Made by a program: the position numbers and the translations under genes. This document shows positions 25,701-35,676 of a stretch of 64,000 nucleotides of DNA, in pieces. The notes under the pieces were generated by a model. It saw only the letters and a program-made list of their open reading frames with translations, made no database searches and was not told the DNA's origin. The DNA lies in contig NC_135220.1 in the NCBI RefSeq assembly GCF_052324685.1, positions 12,399,639 through 12,463,638 of the forward strand, given 5' to 3'. The stretch's first letter is position 1. Every line of letters begins with the position of its first letter. Origin of the DNA: Brachyhypopomus gauderio. Lineage: Eukaryota > Chordata > Actinopteri > Gymnotiformes > Hypopomidae.

Positions 25701-26432
25701 GAAATATCAGACCATAGAACATTATTCAGCCCAGTTTGTCGTTTAATACTATGAAGTGCAGAACAGTTTGTGTAGCTGTGAGCAACCAGTTAGGCTACTT
25801 GCTCAAGTTCTGTTGTATCATTGACATACTGATAAGAGTCAGTTTGCGTAACTATGCAACTAACCCAGACATTTAAATAAAGCCTGTATGCCTAATTGGT
25901 GGTGGTAGACTTCAGATGTGAGACATTTTATATTTTGTAGATATAACTTTAAATCTTAAGATGCTGACTATGTAAATAGGTCTAAAAAAGCTTTTTGAGA
26001 TTTCCTGTCCTTTTCCTGTCCTGTCCTGTGATTTTGCGAATTAGCGTTTGGTGTTTCTAGCGTGGGGAGGAGGCAGTGTCCATCTGAGGTGTGTAAACTG
26101 GAAAAATCCCCAACAGAAACGGACTAAAACCTTTTCTTCCTCCTCCTCCCCCGCACAGAGAGGACGTGCCTCCACCTAAGAGCCGTATCTCCACCGCACG
26201 CAGCTTCACCAGTGCAGGCAGTCAGCGCTCCTCCCTGGGCTCCATGTCCCCCTCCAACCTCCACGAGTACACCAAGGCCCAGTACGACAAGATCCCCACA
26301 GAGGAATACGACAGGCCCCCCAGCCACGCCCCGCTGCCCCCGCCCAGCAGGATGGCCGGACCCAACCTCAGCCGCATGGGGGCCGTTCCAGTCATGGTCC
26401 CAGCGCAGAACAGAGACGGGTCTATTGTCTAG
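923..26432 (+). CDS. cxadr: Coxsackievirus and adenovirus receptor homologue (CXADR), Ig-domain tight-junction adhesion protein; one exon lost in gap
   Basis: Single-pass membrane cell-adhesion protein of epithelial tight junctions, with two Ig domains, one transmembrane helix and a cytoplasmic tail ending in a PDZ ligand. Visible coding exons: 923-974 (signal peptide, [12 protein letters not shown]...), 14769-14938 (first half of the V-type Ig domain, with CQF and the DIEW tryptophan motif), 22575-22730 (C2 Ig domain start, MKCKS and YIWD), 22881-23003 (C2 end, GSYRC), 24483-24621 (transmembrane Leu-rich segment then CCC and basic stop-transfer), 26159-26432 (tail, ending GSIV then TAG). Phases join as 1, 0, gap, 1, 1, 2. 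Exon 2 ends in phase 0 and the C2 exon needs one preceding base, so one exon of about 200 nt carrying the second half of the V domain is absent. I find no candidate in the readable intron, which contains the 500-N gap. The tail strongly resembles mammalian CXADR, including [10 protein letters not shown] and [12 protein letters not shown]. Predicted full length is about 370 residues (human 365). Start at 923 is chosen because a hydrophobic signal follows directly; in-frame ATGs lie upstream at 608 and 794. Confidence 0.93.
3081..3390. repeat. 30-bp minisatellite, ten units
   Basis: Ten consecutive 30-bp units of the form CTGGTTRGGC-YCCCCAACAC-WGCAGTGGCC plus a partial unit. The first five units read TCCCCAACACAGCAG and the last five CCCCCAACACTGCAG, so the array is two homogeneous blocks. 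Because 30 is a multiple of three, several frames are open through the array; these are not genes. Confidence 0.95.
12020..12170. repeat. Degenerate interspersed repeat
   Basis: Contains TTTATATAGAGCCTTTCAG, CCAAGGCGCTTTACAATTTT and CCAATCACACACACACC, then CAGCCAATTGCGCACAGC. I recognise this as a common teleost interspersed repeat pattern, partly shared with 20700-20930. It has no coding potential. Boundaries and class are uncertain. Confidence 0.45.
13490..13571. repeat. (TG)n microsatellite, about 80 bp
   Basis: An uninterrupted run of about 40 TG dinucleotides in cxadr intron 1, likely length-polymorphic. Similar shorter CA/TG tracts occur across the window. Confidence 0.95.
14100..14290. 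repeat. 36-bp minisatellite, about five units
   Basis: Units built from TGATAGGTSGATGTGCTG and YGACAGGTAGCTGTGCTS alternate with an overall 36-bp period, so each unit is itself two related 18-bp halves. It lies about 480 bp upstream of cxadr exon 2. The open frames across it on both strands are artefacts of the period. Confidence 0.85.
15640..16770 (-). mobile_element. Degenerate L2-type LINE reverse-transcriptase fragment
   Basis: Read on the minus strand, broken frames resemble the C-terminal part of an L2/Maui-like non-LTR retrotransposon ORF common in fish. Around 15901-16146 a stretch reads [18 protein letters not shown] then [15 protein letters not shown]. Around 15645-15923 a stretch reads [15 protein letters not shown] then GLAPSCL. 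These match the usual tail pattern (LHWLPVAARIRFKTL, APSYL). The upstream part near 16560-16770 also keeps [11 protein letters not shown]-like remnants. Frames are broken repeatedly, so it is a dead, antisense insertion in cxadr intron 2. Exact ends are uncertain. Confidence 0.7.
18461..18703 (+). mobile_element. hAT-type MITE, 243 bp, copy A
   Basis: Termini CAGGGGTAAT and GGTGATACCTG are imperfect inverted repeats. The element is flanked by a perfect 8-bp target duplication GTTTAAAT (18453-18460 and 18704-18711), the hallmark length for hAT transposons. The interior carries a CCGGATCCGGACCGCGGTCCG segment and no coding capacity. The same sequence occurs in opposite orientation at 43854-44194. 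Confidence 0.88.
19621..20120. other. Assembly gap (500 N)
   Basis: Exactly 500 unknown bases, probably a placeholder of arbitrary size. It lies inside the cxadr intron where the exon for the second half of the first Ig domain is expected, so it probably hides that exon. Confidence 0.99.
20700..20930. repeat. Degenerate interspersed repeat
   Basis: The stretch begins with CTTATATAGCACCTTTAAC then AATCCCAAGGTCAC, which resembles the widespread fish repeat with TATATAGCGCCTTTC and CCCAAGGTCGCTTTACA. A second degenerate member is near 12020-12170 (TATATAGAGCCTTTCAG, AAGGCGCTTTACAA). Assignment to a named family is not possible without a library search. Confidence 0.45.
21196..21570. repeat. 42-bp minisatellite with telomere-like words, about nine units
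   Basis: Units run TTTGGGTTAGGCTTTCAC-(C/A)AGTGTAACGTTAGGGTTAAAG. Each unit contains TTAGGGTTA, one and a half vertebrate telomere repeats, besides GGGTTAGG. The period 42 keeps a frame open ([14 protein letters not shown] repeats), which is not a gene. It is located in the cxadr intron before the C2 Ig exon. Confidence 0.9.
23011..24415. repeat. 25-bp minisatellite, about 50 units, filling cxadr intron before the transmembrane exon
   Basis: After a short region of approximately 47-bp repeats (23011-23150), about 50 tandem copies of the 25-bp unit ACTAAGCACTACCTAACACA plus AGSGA follow. Two unit variants, ending AAGGGA or AAGCGA, are arranged in blocks rather than randomly, and one unit near 24170 lacks two bases. 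The array occupies most of the 1.48-kb intron between the C2 Ig exon (ends 23003) and the transmembrane exon (starts 24483). Confidence 0.96.
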
Positions 26433-29400
26433 GGCAGCACGGGGGGCTGAGTGGAGGGGCAGTGGGGCGGTGGGGGGGTAGAGAAGGGTGGTGTTGAGGG
26501 TATTTGTAGCATGAATGCTCCAATTTGCCACTCTCATTCCCTCCTGAATGAGATTATCTGAACTCTTGCTAAAAACATGAATTTACTTCCAGAAGTTCAG
26601 CTGATGTGGATACAGACAGTCATAGGACACAATGCTTACATATGTAAAGATGGACACACTACATTCTGCTTTGTAAATGGTATGCATTACCTTTTTTATC
26701 ATTATTATTATTATTTTTAAAGTGAGTGTCTAGTGAGACATGCTCTAACTAATGAGACTTTGCCTATGAAATTAAATCTGTTCCAGGAATTAAACTAAAT
26801 CAATTAAATTAAACTAAATTATTCATCTGATGCAGATTATGAAACCTGATTCTGCAAGTGTGTAGTGCCCTGCTGGACTGAAATCCAACAATTAGGATTA
26901 GAATGCTCATTGTAATCTTTTACAAAACACCATTTAAGACTTTAGATTTTACCAGTTTTTCTCCTCTGAATTGAAATCGTAATCAGGAACAGGTTTACTC
27001 ATTGGTTTTAGGTTGCCATCTGCTCAGTCATTTAGACTTACCATGTGACAGGCAGCATAGACAGGAAAAAAATAAGCTGTATAATGCAATCACGTGTGCT
27101 GTTTTTCCCCTTGAAAATTTGTTTTTCTGATTTTTATGTCAGCTGTCCACGAGCTCTCAGGTGTTGCCCTGGTGATTACTGTCTCTGCTTACTATTCATT
27201 TCTGGTCACCTGTTCATTTTTGCTTAGACTTGATTGTGATTCCACTCCATGTATATTCTGAATAATCAGAGGCCGATGATGAATTTAAAGGTTTTAAAGG
27301 TCCCGTACAAGATGCCCACAAACCGAATGGTTGATGATGCTTTTGATTAAGCCATGTTACCCAACCCTGAGAAGACACCTTAATATCTTTGAGTGTATGT
27401 GGATGTTTGGAAGTGGGCGGGTGGGTGTGTGTCATGAATTGTTTTGCAACTTATATGAAAGAATATGAAATCCTGTATATAGGGGGAGGGCCGTAAGCAA
27501 TGTTTGGTCAAATGACTGTAACTGAGTGAGAGGTCTAGGAGGTTTCACCATGTAGAAATGCACAATAGGCTTGTGTTCATCCTAACGCTCACACCATAGG
27601 GTTCCTCCAACCATCACCAGCCCTCAGTGGAAGGTTACCATAACACACCTGGCACAGGTCATATTTATACAGATGGTGACCTGCCCGACTCTCTACTGGT
27701 GCCTTTTTTCCCCTACTGGTGACTGGGTATCACACAACACAAGTATTACATACTGTTTAGTTTCTAACTGATAACAATGATAAACTACTAATTTAGACAG
27801 AGATTAGTTTAGAATCAGAATATTACACGTCTTGCTTTATGCTAATTAGGACCCTAGTTTTTAACTTGGTATTAACTTCTGACTACATGTACAAATGCAT
27901 CCAAGAACCTCAGCAGAAGAAGTAGTTCTGTTCATCACCATTCTTGTGGTGGTGTGTTTATAGAGGGTATTCTCATGTCACTGAGTGGCAGTGTTTAGTG
28001 TGAATGCCATGGGAAAATTAATCTGAAATCTGTTGAGCAGTTGGCTGTACAAATATATTCAACACAAACCTTTTTTACAGACTGCTGAAAGCTAACGACT
28101 GTTCCCTAGTAAGATGAACCCAGTCTAGACATTAACCAGGATACTAGATTTCGAGGTCATGCTGTTAAACTACACCTGTTAAAAATGAAAGATCTTGATG
28201 TTCCCAAGAATTTATATTTTCTACGTTAGATTTAATGTTCGGAAGAAAGGCTGTTTTACATGCATAAATACATAACGTAACAGAGTGGCTGTGTTGGCTA
28301 CAAACAAAGTAGGCTTAGCTAGGTAAAGTTTTCCCAATAAAAGTGATACAATATTTGTATAAACCTGTTCATATACTGTATAACAATGTACGAATATCCA
28401 TTGGTGTAATGTTATTCTCACCAAAAACATCCTGCCTTATCGTATGACCAAGCTTTGCTTCGTCAGCTTTGTTTAGGTTAATTCTTCGATGTTGAAACAG
28501 AATATACCAATGTCTGGAAACCCTTTACCTGCTCACATGTCAATGTCAATGGACAATTGCTTCTTTGCAATAGAGTGCTGTGGGGTCCAACTGCTTTTAA
28601 TTTAAGCAGATAATTGCAGAAAAACAGTTTCATTCCTCAATTCACCTACTGATTGCAGTCATGTTGCAAAATGTTTTGCCACTCAGCTTGGGGGGTGTTT
28701 ATCAACAGAAAAGTGACATCAGTGCAAGCCCTCAGTTGTGATGGTGTGTTGTACTAAATACACTTTTACCAGGTGGGATTATACAGGCATTCAGTAAAGC
28801 AGAATTTGATAATCCCTCAGTAAGAACCTTTTGTTGTCCTTTTTAGGCTCCGACTCCAACTGGGTTCCGTCTACAAAAATAGCAGCAGTTTCCAAAAAGT
28901 TTTTGTTTTTCCACAGGCAGTTTCTGTTGACTGTGTACATATATTTACTGTAATTCTAGTGGCTGACGATGAATAGGTTTTTTTTCCAGTGAAGTATGCA
29001 TACAAATCTGTGTACTGTTCAACTGCCCCTGGACTGAACTGTGCAGTCAAGCATAAGGGCAGAACATCCTTTGGTGAGGTAAGGATGAAGAAACATGGCT
29101 TCTACTACTCCTACACCCTGTGGTGTCTTTGTCCAAATGCTCACTCTGTTGGTACCTATTCTTACAAAGCAGCCATGCCATTTCTTTGCGTTCTAAAGGA
29201 TGTGCTTGAAGGTGATGAAATGGATTTTTATAAACAGATGGAATCGGGTCTCCGTGGGCACTTGTGTACTCCTGTTTCGTGTTCATGGTCTCTTGGCACA
29301 GAATGTGTGTTCTGTTTGCTTCAGGGTGTATTTCACTAAATTACATACTGTCTGGGTTATTGGTACAAATCCATTTAAAATGAAATTGTAAATTTATCTC

Positions 29401-29540
29401 CACTACTTTCACATTTGTTTTATATTATTTACTGTATGTTCACCTTTATGTTGATATTTTACAGCTTTTTATTTCCAGTTTTGCTTTTTGTGTGAACATT
29501 TTTGATGTATTTTTAAATAAAGACAAACTAGAAAGTTCTT
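26433..29540 (+). other. Probable cxadr 3' UTR with polyadenylation signal
   Basis: About 3 kb downstream of the stop codon contains no convincing gene. An AATAAA hexamer at 29516-29521, followed by a TTCTTCTGCC and TTTTAATTGT stretch, is a plausible polyadenylation signal. Mammalian CXADR also has long 3' UTRs, so I assign this as the likely transcript end by inference. Confidence 0.45.
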
Positions 29541-30097
29541 CTGCCTTTTAATTGTCACTCTCGCAGTTTAACTCTCACCCTTCCAGCACTGCAGGTTTAT
29601 CAAAGTAATTATCATTTTAATCTGATATCCACCTCTGACTCCAGGTAAGGCCACTCCTGAACTACATAATGACTGTAATTAATCAGAATGCCATGTAGGC
29701 GCTAGTGGCCGAGTGAGCGGCCTGCTGTCTGCACGACCTTGGGCTGTTTCATGAGTGAGCCAACCACCAGTAAACAAATTGGTTTCACGAGCAAGTAAAC
29801 TTTTCCAAATCAAAGCTGCAGCGTCATTTTTGTCCTTAAGTGGATCACGCTTCCTTTCTTGTTCCAGAGTCCAAGATCGCGGTTCAGTAGCAAACGTCAG
29901 TCAAGCATACGTTAACAGTTTACAATTTTTAAAAACACAACACTTTGCGCAAGTACGAAGATGAGCTCCAGTCATGGTGTGCTACTCTAGAGCCAGCTAT
30001 GAAGAAGTACACAGGTTGACAGACGGTGTACCGGATTAAGAGAGCTGAGCCAAAAGGAAAAGCACTAAATGTCCCCAGTTGCCTCCCTGTTCTGGGC

Positions 30098-30387
30098 ATG
30101 TCATGGCCTGGTGGTAGGGAACTGGTCTTGTGACTGGAGGGTTGTGGGTTCGATTCCCAGACCTGAGGCCATGACTGAGGTGTCCTTGAGAAAGGCACCT
30201 AACCCCAACTGCTCCTCGGGTGCCGGGCTAGGGCTGCCCACCGCTTTGGGTATGTGTGATCCACAGCCCCCTAGTAATCACTAGTGAGTGTGTGCGTGTG
30301 TTAACTGCACAGATGGGTAAAAAGCAGAGCACAAATTTTGATTGCGGTGAAAAATCACAATTGACAAAATATGGCACATTTACATGT
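30098..30387 (+). mobile_element. tRNA-derived SINE, copy A
   Basis: Carries RNA polymerase III-type promoter boxes: an A-box-like TGGCCTGGTGGTAGGGAACTG from 30104 and a clean B box GGTTCGATTCC at 30147-30157. The body continues through GGCACCTAACCCCAACTGCT to AATTGACAAAATATGGCAC. A closely related copy lies in reverse orientation at 38700-39037, establishing it as a dispersed repeat. Confidence 0.85.
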
Positions 30388-30620
30388 CCAACTGGGAGGA
30401 GATGCCAGGGAGGACCCAGGACACGCTGGACAGATTACATCTCTCAGGTGTCCTGTGAACACCCCCCCCCCCCCCCCCCCCCCGGAAGAGCTGGAACAGG
30501 TGGCTGGGGAGAAGGAATCCTGGGCCTCTTTGCTTAGGGTACTGTCCCTGCGACCTGGACACATGTGATATGGATGGATGGATGGACGGACGGTCTGACA
30601 GATGGATGGATGGATGAAAA
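30388..30620 (+). mobile_element. 3' end of a non-LTR retrotransposon with GGAT tail
   Basis: On the plus strand, the frame reads GGPRTRWTDYISQ, then EELEQVAGEKESWASLLRVL, followed by GGATGGATGGATGG repeats. This resembles the C-terminus and short-tandem 3' tail of common fish LINEs (GRPRTRWRDYVSR, PEELEEVAGEREVWASLLR). A poly-C expansion (about 30462-30483) interrupts the frame. It abuts the SINE copy. The family name is uncertain. Confidence 0.65.
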
Positions 30621-30840
30621 AATTCAAAGCCCAATTAGACCTATGTATTTTGATACTCCAGATAATGGTCTTACAATCTATTATTCATTCTTTATTCAGC
30701 AGTGAATACATATTCACGCCTCCCTTACTGCAAACTATGAATACATTGATAATAGGTGTAATTTAACAACTTCTATTCCTACAGAACACAAGGAGCGCAG
30801 AGCAGAAATGCCAAAAGGTTCAAGCAATATTTCAGCAAGA

Positions 30841-31245
30841 GAAAAGATTGGTCGGGTGGGTGGGGCCTCAGCAAGGAAAGGGATTGGTTGGGTGGGCGGA
30901 GCCTCACCAAAGGAAAGGATTGGTCGGGTGGGTGGGGCCTCAGCAAGGGAAGGGATTGGTCGGGTGGGTGGTGCCTCAGCAAGGAAAAGGATTGGTTGGG
31001 TGGGTGGGGCCTCAGCAAGGAAAGGGATTGGTTGGGTGGGTGGAGCCTCACTAAAGGAAAGGATTGGTCGGGTGGGTGGGGCCTCAGCAAGGGAAGGGAT
31101 TGGTTGAGTGGTTGGAGTCTCAGCAAGGGAAGGGATTGGTCGGGTGGGCGGAGCCTCAGCCAAGAAAAGGTTTGGGGTGGGGGGAGGGGGGCGGTTGGGG
31201 GGTGCAGCCACAGCAAAGGAAGAGCTTGGTCGAGTGGGCGGAGCC
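30841..31245. repeat. 36-bp minisatellite, about ten units
   Basis: Units of form RGGATTGGTYGGGTGGGTGG-RGCCTCAGCAAGGRAA recur with a 36-bp period, degrading towards the right end where a G-rich stretch (GGGGTGGGGGGAGGGGGGCGG) appears. All long frames here on both strands come from the period. The strong G-richness on the plus strand could favour G-quadruplexes. Confidence 0.9.
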
Positions 31246-31616
31246 ACAGCAGCAGAGACAGGTCGAAACTCACAAAAATGACATCAGGAATAAATGTGCC
31301 TCTGCTGAGGTGATTATTATTATTATTAGTCAAAATAGCCAAATACTGTTATGGTGCTGACTGCTTGGGTCTAATAAGAACATGAGCTATTAGGTCTTAA
31401 TAAATTAAATTCCTGCATGTTTTTGTTTTGCTTTATTTATGGAAGTTAGATGGAAGAAAATATCAACTTGGTTTGTGTGTTTTAATGGTCTGAATATTAA
31501 CAAACAAGCAAACATCATTTAGTTGTAGAACCAGCCTGGCAACAATCTCAGGTGATCAAGGAGACCGGTTTTCACTCCATGAAGCGTTTCAAACTTGTTC
31601 CCTGCTTGTACTGTAA

Positions 31617-33132
31617 TGGCGCATTTCCACTAGGGCCTGCTTGGCGCGGTACGGGTCGCTTCGCAACGGAACGGTACGGTCGCGTTGTGTTTCCATTACA
31701 ATGGTGAACCACCCCAATGTGGGTGAAGTCGCTGTTGGCGCGCGGGTTGTAGTGTCGTGACATTATTTGTATGCGACCACAACACCGGCACAACACCCCT
31801 TAACAAATAGCATTATTGTATCTTATTTATCTTTATCTTCATTATTGTATGTGGTTGCTCTAATTATTGATAATAATTTGGTATTACTCAAACAGGCTGA
31901 ACACACCCTGCATAAAAAGCATCAGTCATACAATCAAATGAAATCAAACTTTATTATGAAATATAGATATTTAAAGTACAACATATGTAAATAATATAGT
32001 TATAGTTTAAAAAAGTGCAAAAAGCAAATATATACGTATAGCTTTATATGAAATAAATATTTATAGTACTACAAGCAACATTTTGTGTGCTTTTACTGGC
32101 GTCTGTCTCGCATGGTGTTCACAAGTTCGCCAAGCACCCCGAGGAAAGCCCGGTTGAAGGAAACATTTTCCGCCAACTCCGCTCGCCTCGTCAGTGGAAG
32201 GGGAATCTTGAACGTAAAAAATAACAAATATTAAACACAAGCATTCCCGTGAAAGCAACAACAATATAGCGTAACTGCACAAAATGTGTAGCACGTCATC
32301 GCTGCTATGGCTACAGCTAACTAGCAACTAGCAAGGCTAAGAGCTAGCTATTGTACAGTAGTGACTGTGGTGGTAACATTAACTACAAACACAGCTCTAA
32401 ATTCCTGCGTTTACAATAGATGCGTTCATATTACGTTCATGTTACATCTTTTACGAGCCTAGTAGTAAAACTGAAATCACAATACACTCACCATTCTCCG
32501 TGGCCTCCAGCACCAACATTGCCGTGTCTATCCAGCTCTTTCTCTTCCGTTACTGGCTGGCCGGTGACCGTATATGACATCCATTTGCTGGAACCATTTC
32601 CAGTCTTTGCGGCTTGCTCCGCTGCGTCCGTTATGGTCCTTCACCGCCCGGTAATCGCGTTAAGCTTTTTTAGCTTGGACCGACCGGCACTGCTGAACGG
32701 ACCGCTGGTAGCCATGAGTGGCCATTAGCGCGGAAACCTCGCTAAAAACCTTTACATTTCTAGTGGCCCCGTCCAGTTCGCCCTGGATTTTTTGATCGCT
32801 GATTATTAACAGAAAGGTTTGTACCTCGGCGTTTGACCAGGGAACAGACTTCGCTCCTTGGGTTTTAAAAATGGCTGAGGAGTCCATAGCATAGCGGAGG
32901 AGTCGCTCTTCTGACGCAACCTGTGACGACACTCCCTGGCCAATCAGTGTCATGCTGTTACTCCACGTCACAGAACTGTACCGCTTCGGAACGGTTAGAA
33001 CCTCGAGCGAGTCGGTACGAAAAAAGTACCCAAAGGGGCCGGCTCACAGGGAACTGGTACTAATGGAAACACTCACAAACCGTCGCGAATCGAACCGTAC
33101 CGCGCCAAGCAGGCCCTAGTGGAAATGCGCCA
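31617..33132 (-). mobile_element. PIF/Harbinger-like DNA transposon, 1.5 kb, Myb/SANT ORF only
   Basis: The terminal inverted repeats are perfect for at least 38 bp, starting TGGCGCATTTCCACTAGGGC on the left with its complement on the right. They are flanked by TAA target duplications (31614-31616 and 33133-33135), the TWA target preference of PIF/Harbinger elements. Inside, a minus-strand frame (32971 to 32660) has the trihelix/Myb-SANT pattern WSNAEVQTFL...QGELDGATRNVKVF...MATHGYQRSVQQCR typical of the accessory DNA-binding protein of these elements. Past a stop codon the same frame continues with DYRAVKDHNG, so the gene is damaged. No DDE nuclease gene is seen, so the element is non-autonomous. 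Confidence 0.85.
32660..32971 (-). pseudogene. Transposon-encoded Myb/SANT-like DNA-binding protein, disrupted
   Basis: About 104 codons open on the minus strand, with the tryptophan/acidic start (PWSNAEVQTFLLI) and the final helix (GYQRSVQQCRS) of the Myb/SANT-like DNA-binding domain. Just after QCRS the expected KLKKL-type basic stretch is out of register and a TAA follows; the homologous sequence DYRAVKDHN then WKWFQQMD and GHRPASNG resumes downstream in the same frame until another stop near 32530. I read this as a small insertion plus a compensating change in an old element, hence a pseudogene. The function in the family is recognition of the transposon ends or recruitment of the transposase. 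Confidence 0.7.
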
Positions 33133-34139
33133 TAAGTCTCCGTGTGTAGTACTCGCAAGTTTACATTTCGTTTCAGAGCATCTGCTGCCATCTACTGGCG
33201 TCGCGAAATATTGGAAACAGTTATAAACTCCCATTTCCATTTTTGCTTTGCATTTAAACAGACGAGTGTTCTTAAAAATTAAGGGGTTATGAGTTAGCCT
33301 GAGATTTATGGGTAGTTGTTTAGGATAAAGGGAAGGAAGTTGTCCATTCTATCATTACTCGAATTTTGTTTATTTCTTTGGTTTGTAATCCTCAAATACG
33401 TGTTTCTTTAACATATGATGAATTAGATACGTCTGTCCCTTCTCTGAGTAGCCAAACATGCTGGTTTTAAAGTCCTAAAATGTTTGTAGGGTCATGAGGT
33501 TGAGTACACGTATGATTCTGACCTGTTTAACTTCCCTACTAGCGTCAAATTAAGTGAACTGCAAAATGGGAGACTGTTTTGGTGAAGGTGCTGCATTTTA
33601 ATTTCTTGTCATGGTAATCAATAGTTTATTTATATTAATCTGCTATTGTAATGGTTGTGCTGTGTCTTGATGCGGAAGTGCCCTTAGTCATACGTGTCAT
33701 GTCCTTGGCATGGATGACATTGCCCTTCGTCCTGTCCCAAATCCCCACCCCCCACAGAGAGTGCTATTACCCACCCAGCCGCCTAGAGGGCGCTGTTCCT
33801 GTGACCTGCGTCCAAGAACCACGTCCACCAGAAAGCGGCAACTAAGTTAGCTTCTGTCAAATGACTAGTTTGTTAATATTAATACTAAATAACAAATAAC
33901 ATAATAAAAATAAACTAATGAGGACATGCTCAATATCAGCACAGCACTTTGTTTAAATAACCTTGACCAACAGAACTTCACTCTCTGTGGTTTTAACGTT
34001 AGACCATAAAGGTTGCTTTCATCATCTGTACAACGTAGATACCTGAACCCTGAGCAGCTTACTGTGGCCTGGTTTTTAATATATTTAATCTAAGCAACAC
34101 TGCGGTCTGAATAAACATCTGATTGTTACCATGGCAATA

Positions 34140-34330
34140 GATTGAGTACTGATTAGACGTTATGCGATTTTCACAAGGTGATAAGCCTGAGATTGTGGGT
34201 TTGAGTCCCGTCTGGTGTGTTCGTGAGCATTCCCGTCCTTACCGCACTCCTCCACTGGGTGGCAGTAGAGAGAACATGGCTCACACTGGCGCTTTTCTGT
34301 TTCTAACAAACAGGTATGATAACTGGTCTG
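34140..34330. mobile_element. Possible tRNA-like SINE remnant
   Basis: Contains a B-box-like GGGTTTGAGTCCCG near 34197-34210, preceded by an A-box-like AAGGTGATAAGCCTGAG. The minus-strand translation gives the RDSNPQSQ pattern typical of SINE tRNA-related regions. It is short and degenerate, with no second copy in the window. Confidence 0.4.
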
Positions 34331-35439
34331 CAGAGTAAATGTCATATGAAAGATAAATACATTTGTGTAAAAAGGGGAGCGCTCGGGTAGTGAACACTCC
34401 TTAAAAAACCTCCACGTAAAATGTGTCACACTCGGCCTGCTGAAGAGAGTCATAACTCAGAACGAGCTTTATTATTAGATGCACATTACAGACCTCGTAA
34501 CCTGCTATGCTGGGTCGTTGGAAGAATCCTATACTACATATACTGCATCTTGGAAAATAATACTCAGTGTAAGTGTATATCTACATTCAACAAGGGTTAT
34601 TTTAATAAGGGGAGTATAATTGTGGTGAGGCCAACACAATGCCTGCATAAATTATACTCCCAAATATCATCTGTACCCTCTTTATGCGCGTGCAAACGAG
34701 TGGAGTCGGATTCTTCCGAGTGGGAACCGCTGTACACTTGGATGAGTAAGTGAGGCCTTCGTGGACTTGGACATGTGTGCTTGCTCGCCAGTCTTTATGC
34801 GCTACTGGAGGATTTGTATTAATTTCTTCCGAAGACAGAACTAATCCTAACTCCACAAACGGACACGGGAGGCAAGATAACTTTGCGACTTAATTCTTGG
34901 ATTACCTTGCGGTTGACGTTTTCGTGGAAATCCAGGCACATTCCTTGTAGCGACTTCCACTTCAACTAACTGTTCCTCCCAGCTTATAAAGGTTTAGTAT
35001 TGATCCAAGGGCGTTGCGAGAAGGGTCATGAATATGAATAGTCAAAGTTAAGGCGTTTCCCTCCAGTTGGAAACAAAAGCAATGCAACAACTAAGACGCA
35101 GAAGCTTTGCAAAGATAGAAAATGTTAAATTACACATCAACAGACATGGAAAAGTGTCTACTAAATAATAAGAATAGGTTTAAATAAATAAGAATAGGTT
35201 TGTCAGGATATATTAGTTAAGGCATTTCAATAGTGTTCACTCTTCCAAAGCCATCTATGACTGGAGCTGAGGAGGTAATTGGTCCTTACAGATTCTTGAA
35301 TCTTTGGTGCCTCAATAAGGTGTTTTTCCACGGCCAGGGTGCAGGTCACCTTGTCAGGATTCACTTCTTCAGGCAACAAAACCCCTGGATTATGTGTCAG
35401 TAGGATCCATTCTCATGTTTGTTTTCCATCTTCCCACAG

Positions 35440-35676
35440 ACCTGCAGAGTCCTGCCAACCTATTTGATTGACAGTTCCTCCCAAGAGAAGGTTGTAGTAT
35501 ATCCAGAGTCAAACCAAAGCCTCCTCCCTCTTCTCCACCGTTATGGAAAGAAGATGGATGTCAGAACAGCTGCTACTCTGGCTCATCTTATCAAAGATCT
35601 CTCACTGAAGTTTTTGCAGGAGCTCCAGACAGCTCTTAATGTTCACCATGTTCAACCAAAGAAGTTCTCTGGGCAG
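35440..35676 (+). other. Unrecognised exon-like segment, 79 codons, phase 0-0
   Basis: A fully open 237-bp segment is bounded by a strong acceptor (TGTTTTCCATCTTCCCACAG, ending 35439) and donor (GGGCAG|GTAAGG at 35677), with symmetric phase 0. It reads TCRVLPTYLIDSS, then VVVYPESNQSLLPLLHRYGK, then ATLAHLIKDLSLKFLQELQ and PKKFSGQ. The composition looks like an amphipathic helical protein, not a repeat. I do not recognise the family and found no matching neighbouring exons on the plus strand within 33.2-37.1 kb. It could be an orphan exon of a lost gene, a captured fragment or a chance frame. Confidence 0.4.

Noticed and set aside
29689-29760. GTGGCCGAGTGAGCGGC, like a tRNA-Leu/Ser A box
   Set aside because: No B box at the right distance and no acceptor stem pairing.
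30147-30157. B box suggesting a tRNA gene
   Set aside because: No cloverleaf folds around it and a second diverged copy exists at 38971; it is the promoter of a tRNA-derived SINE.
30735-31342. Long proline- or glycine-rich frames on both strands
   Set aside because: Produced by a 36-bp tandem repeat whose period is a multiple of three.
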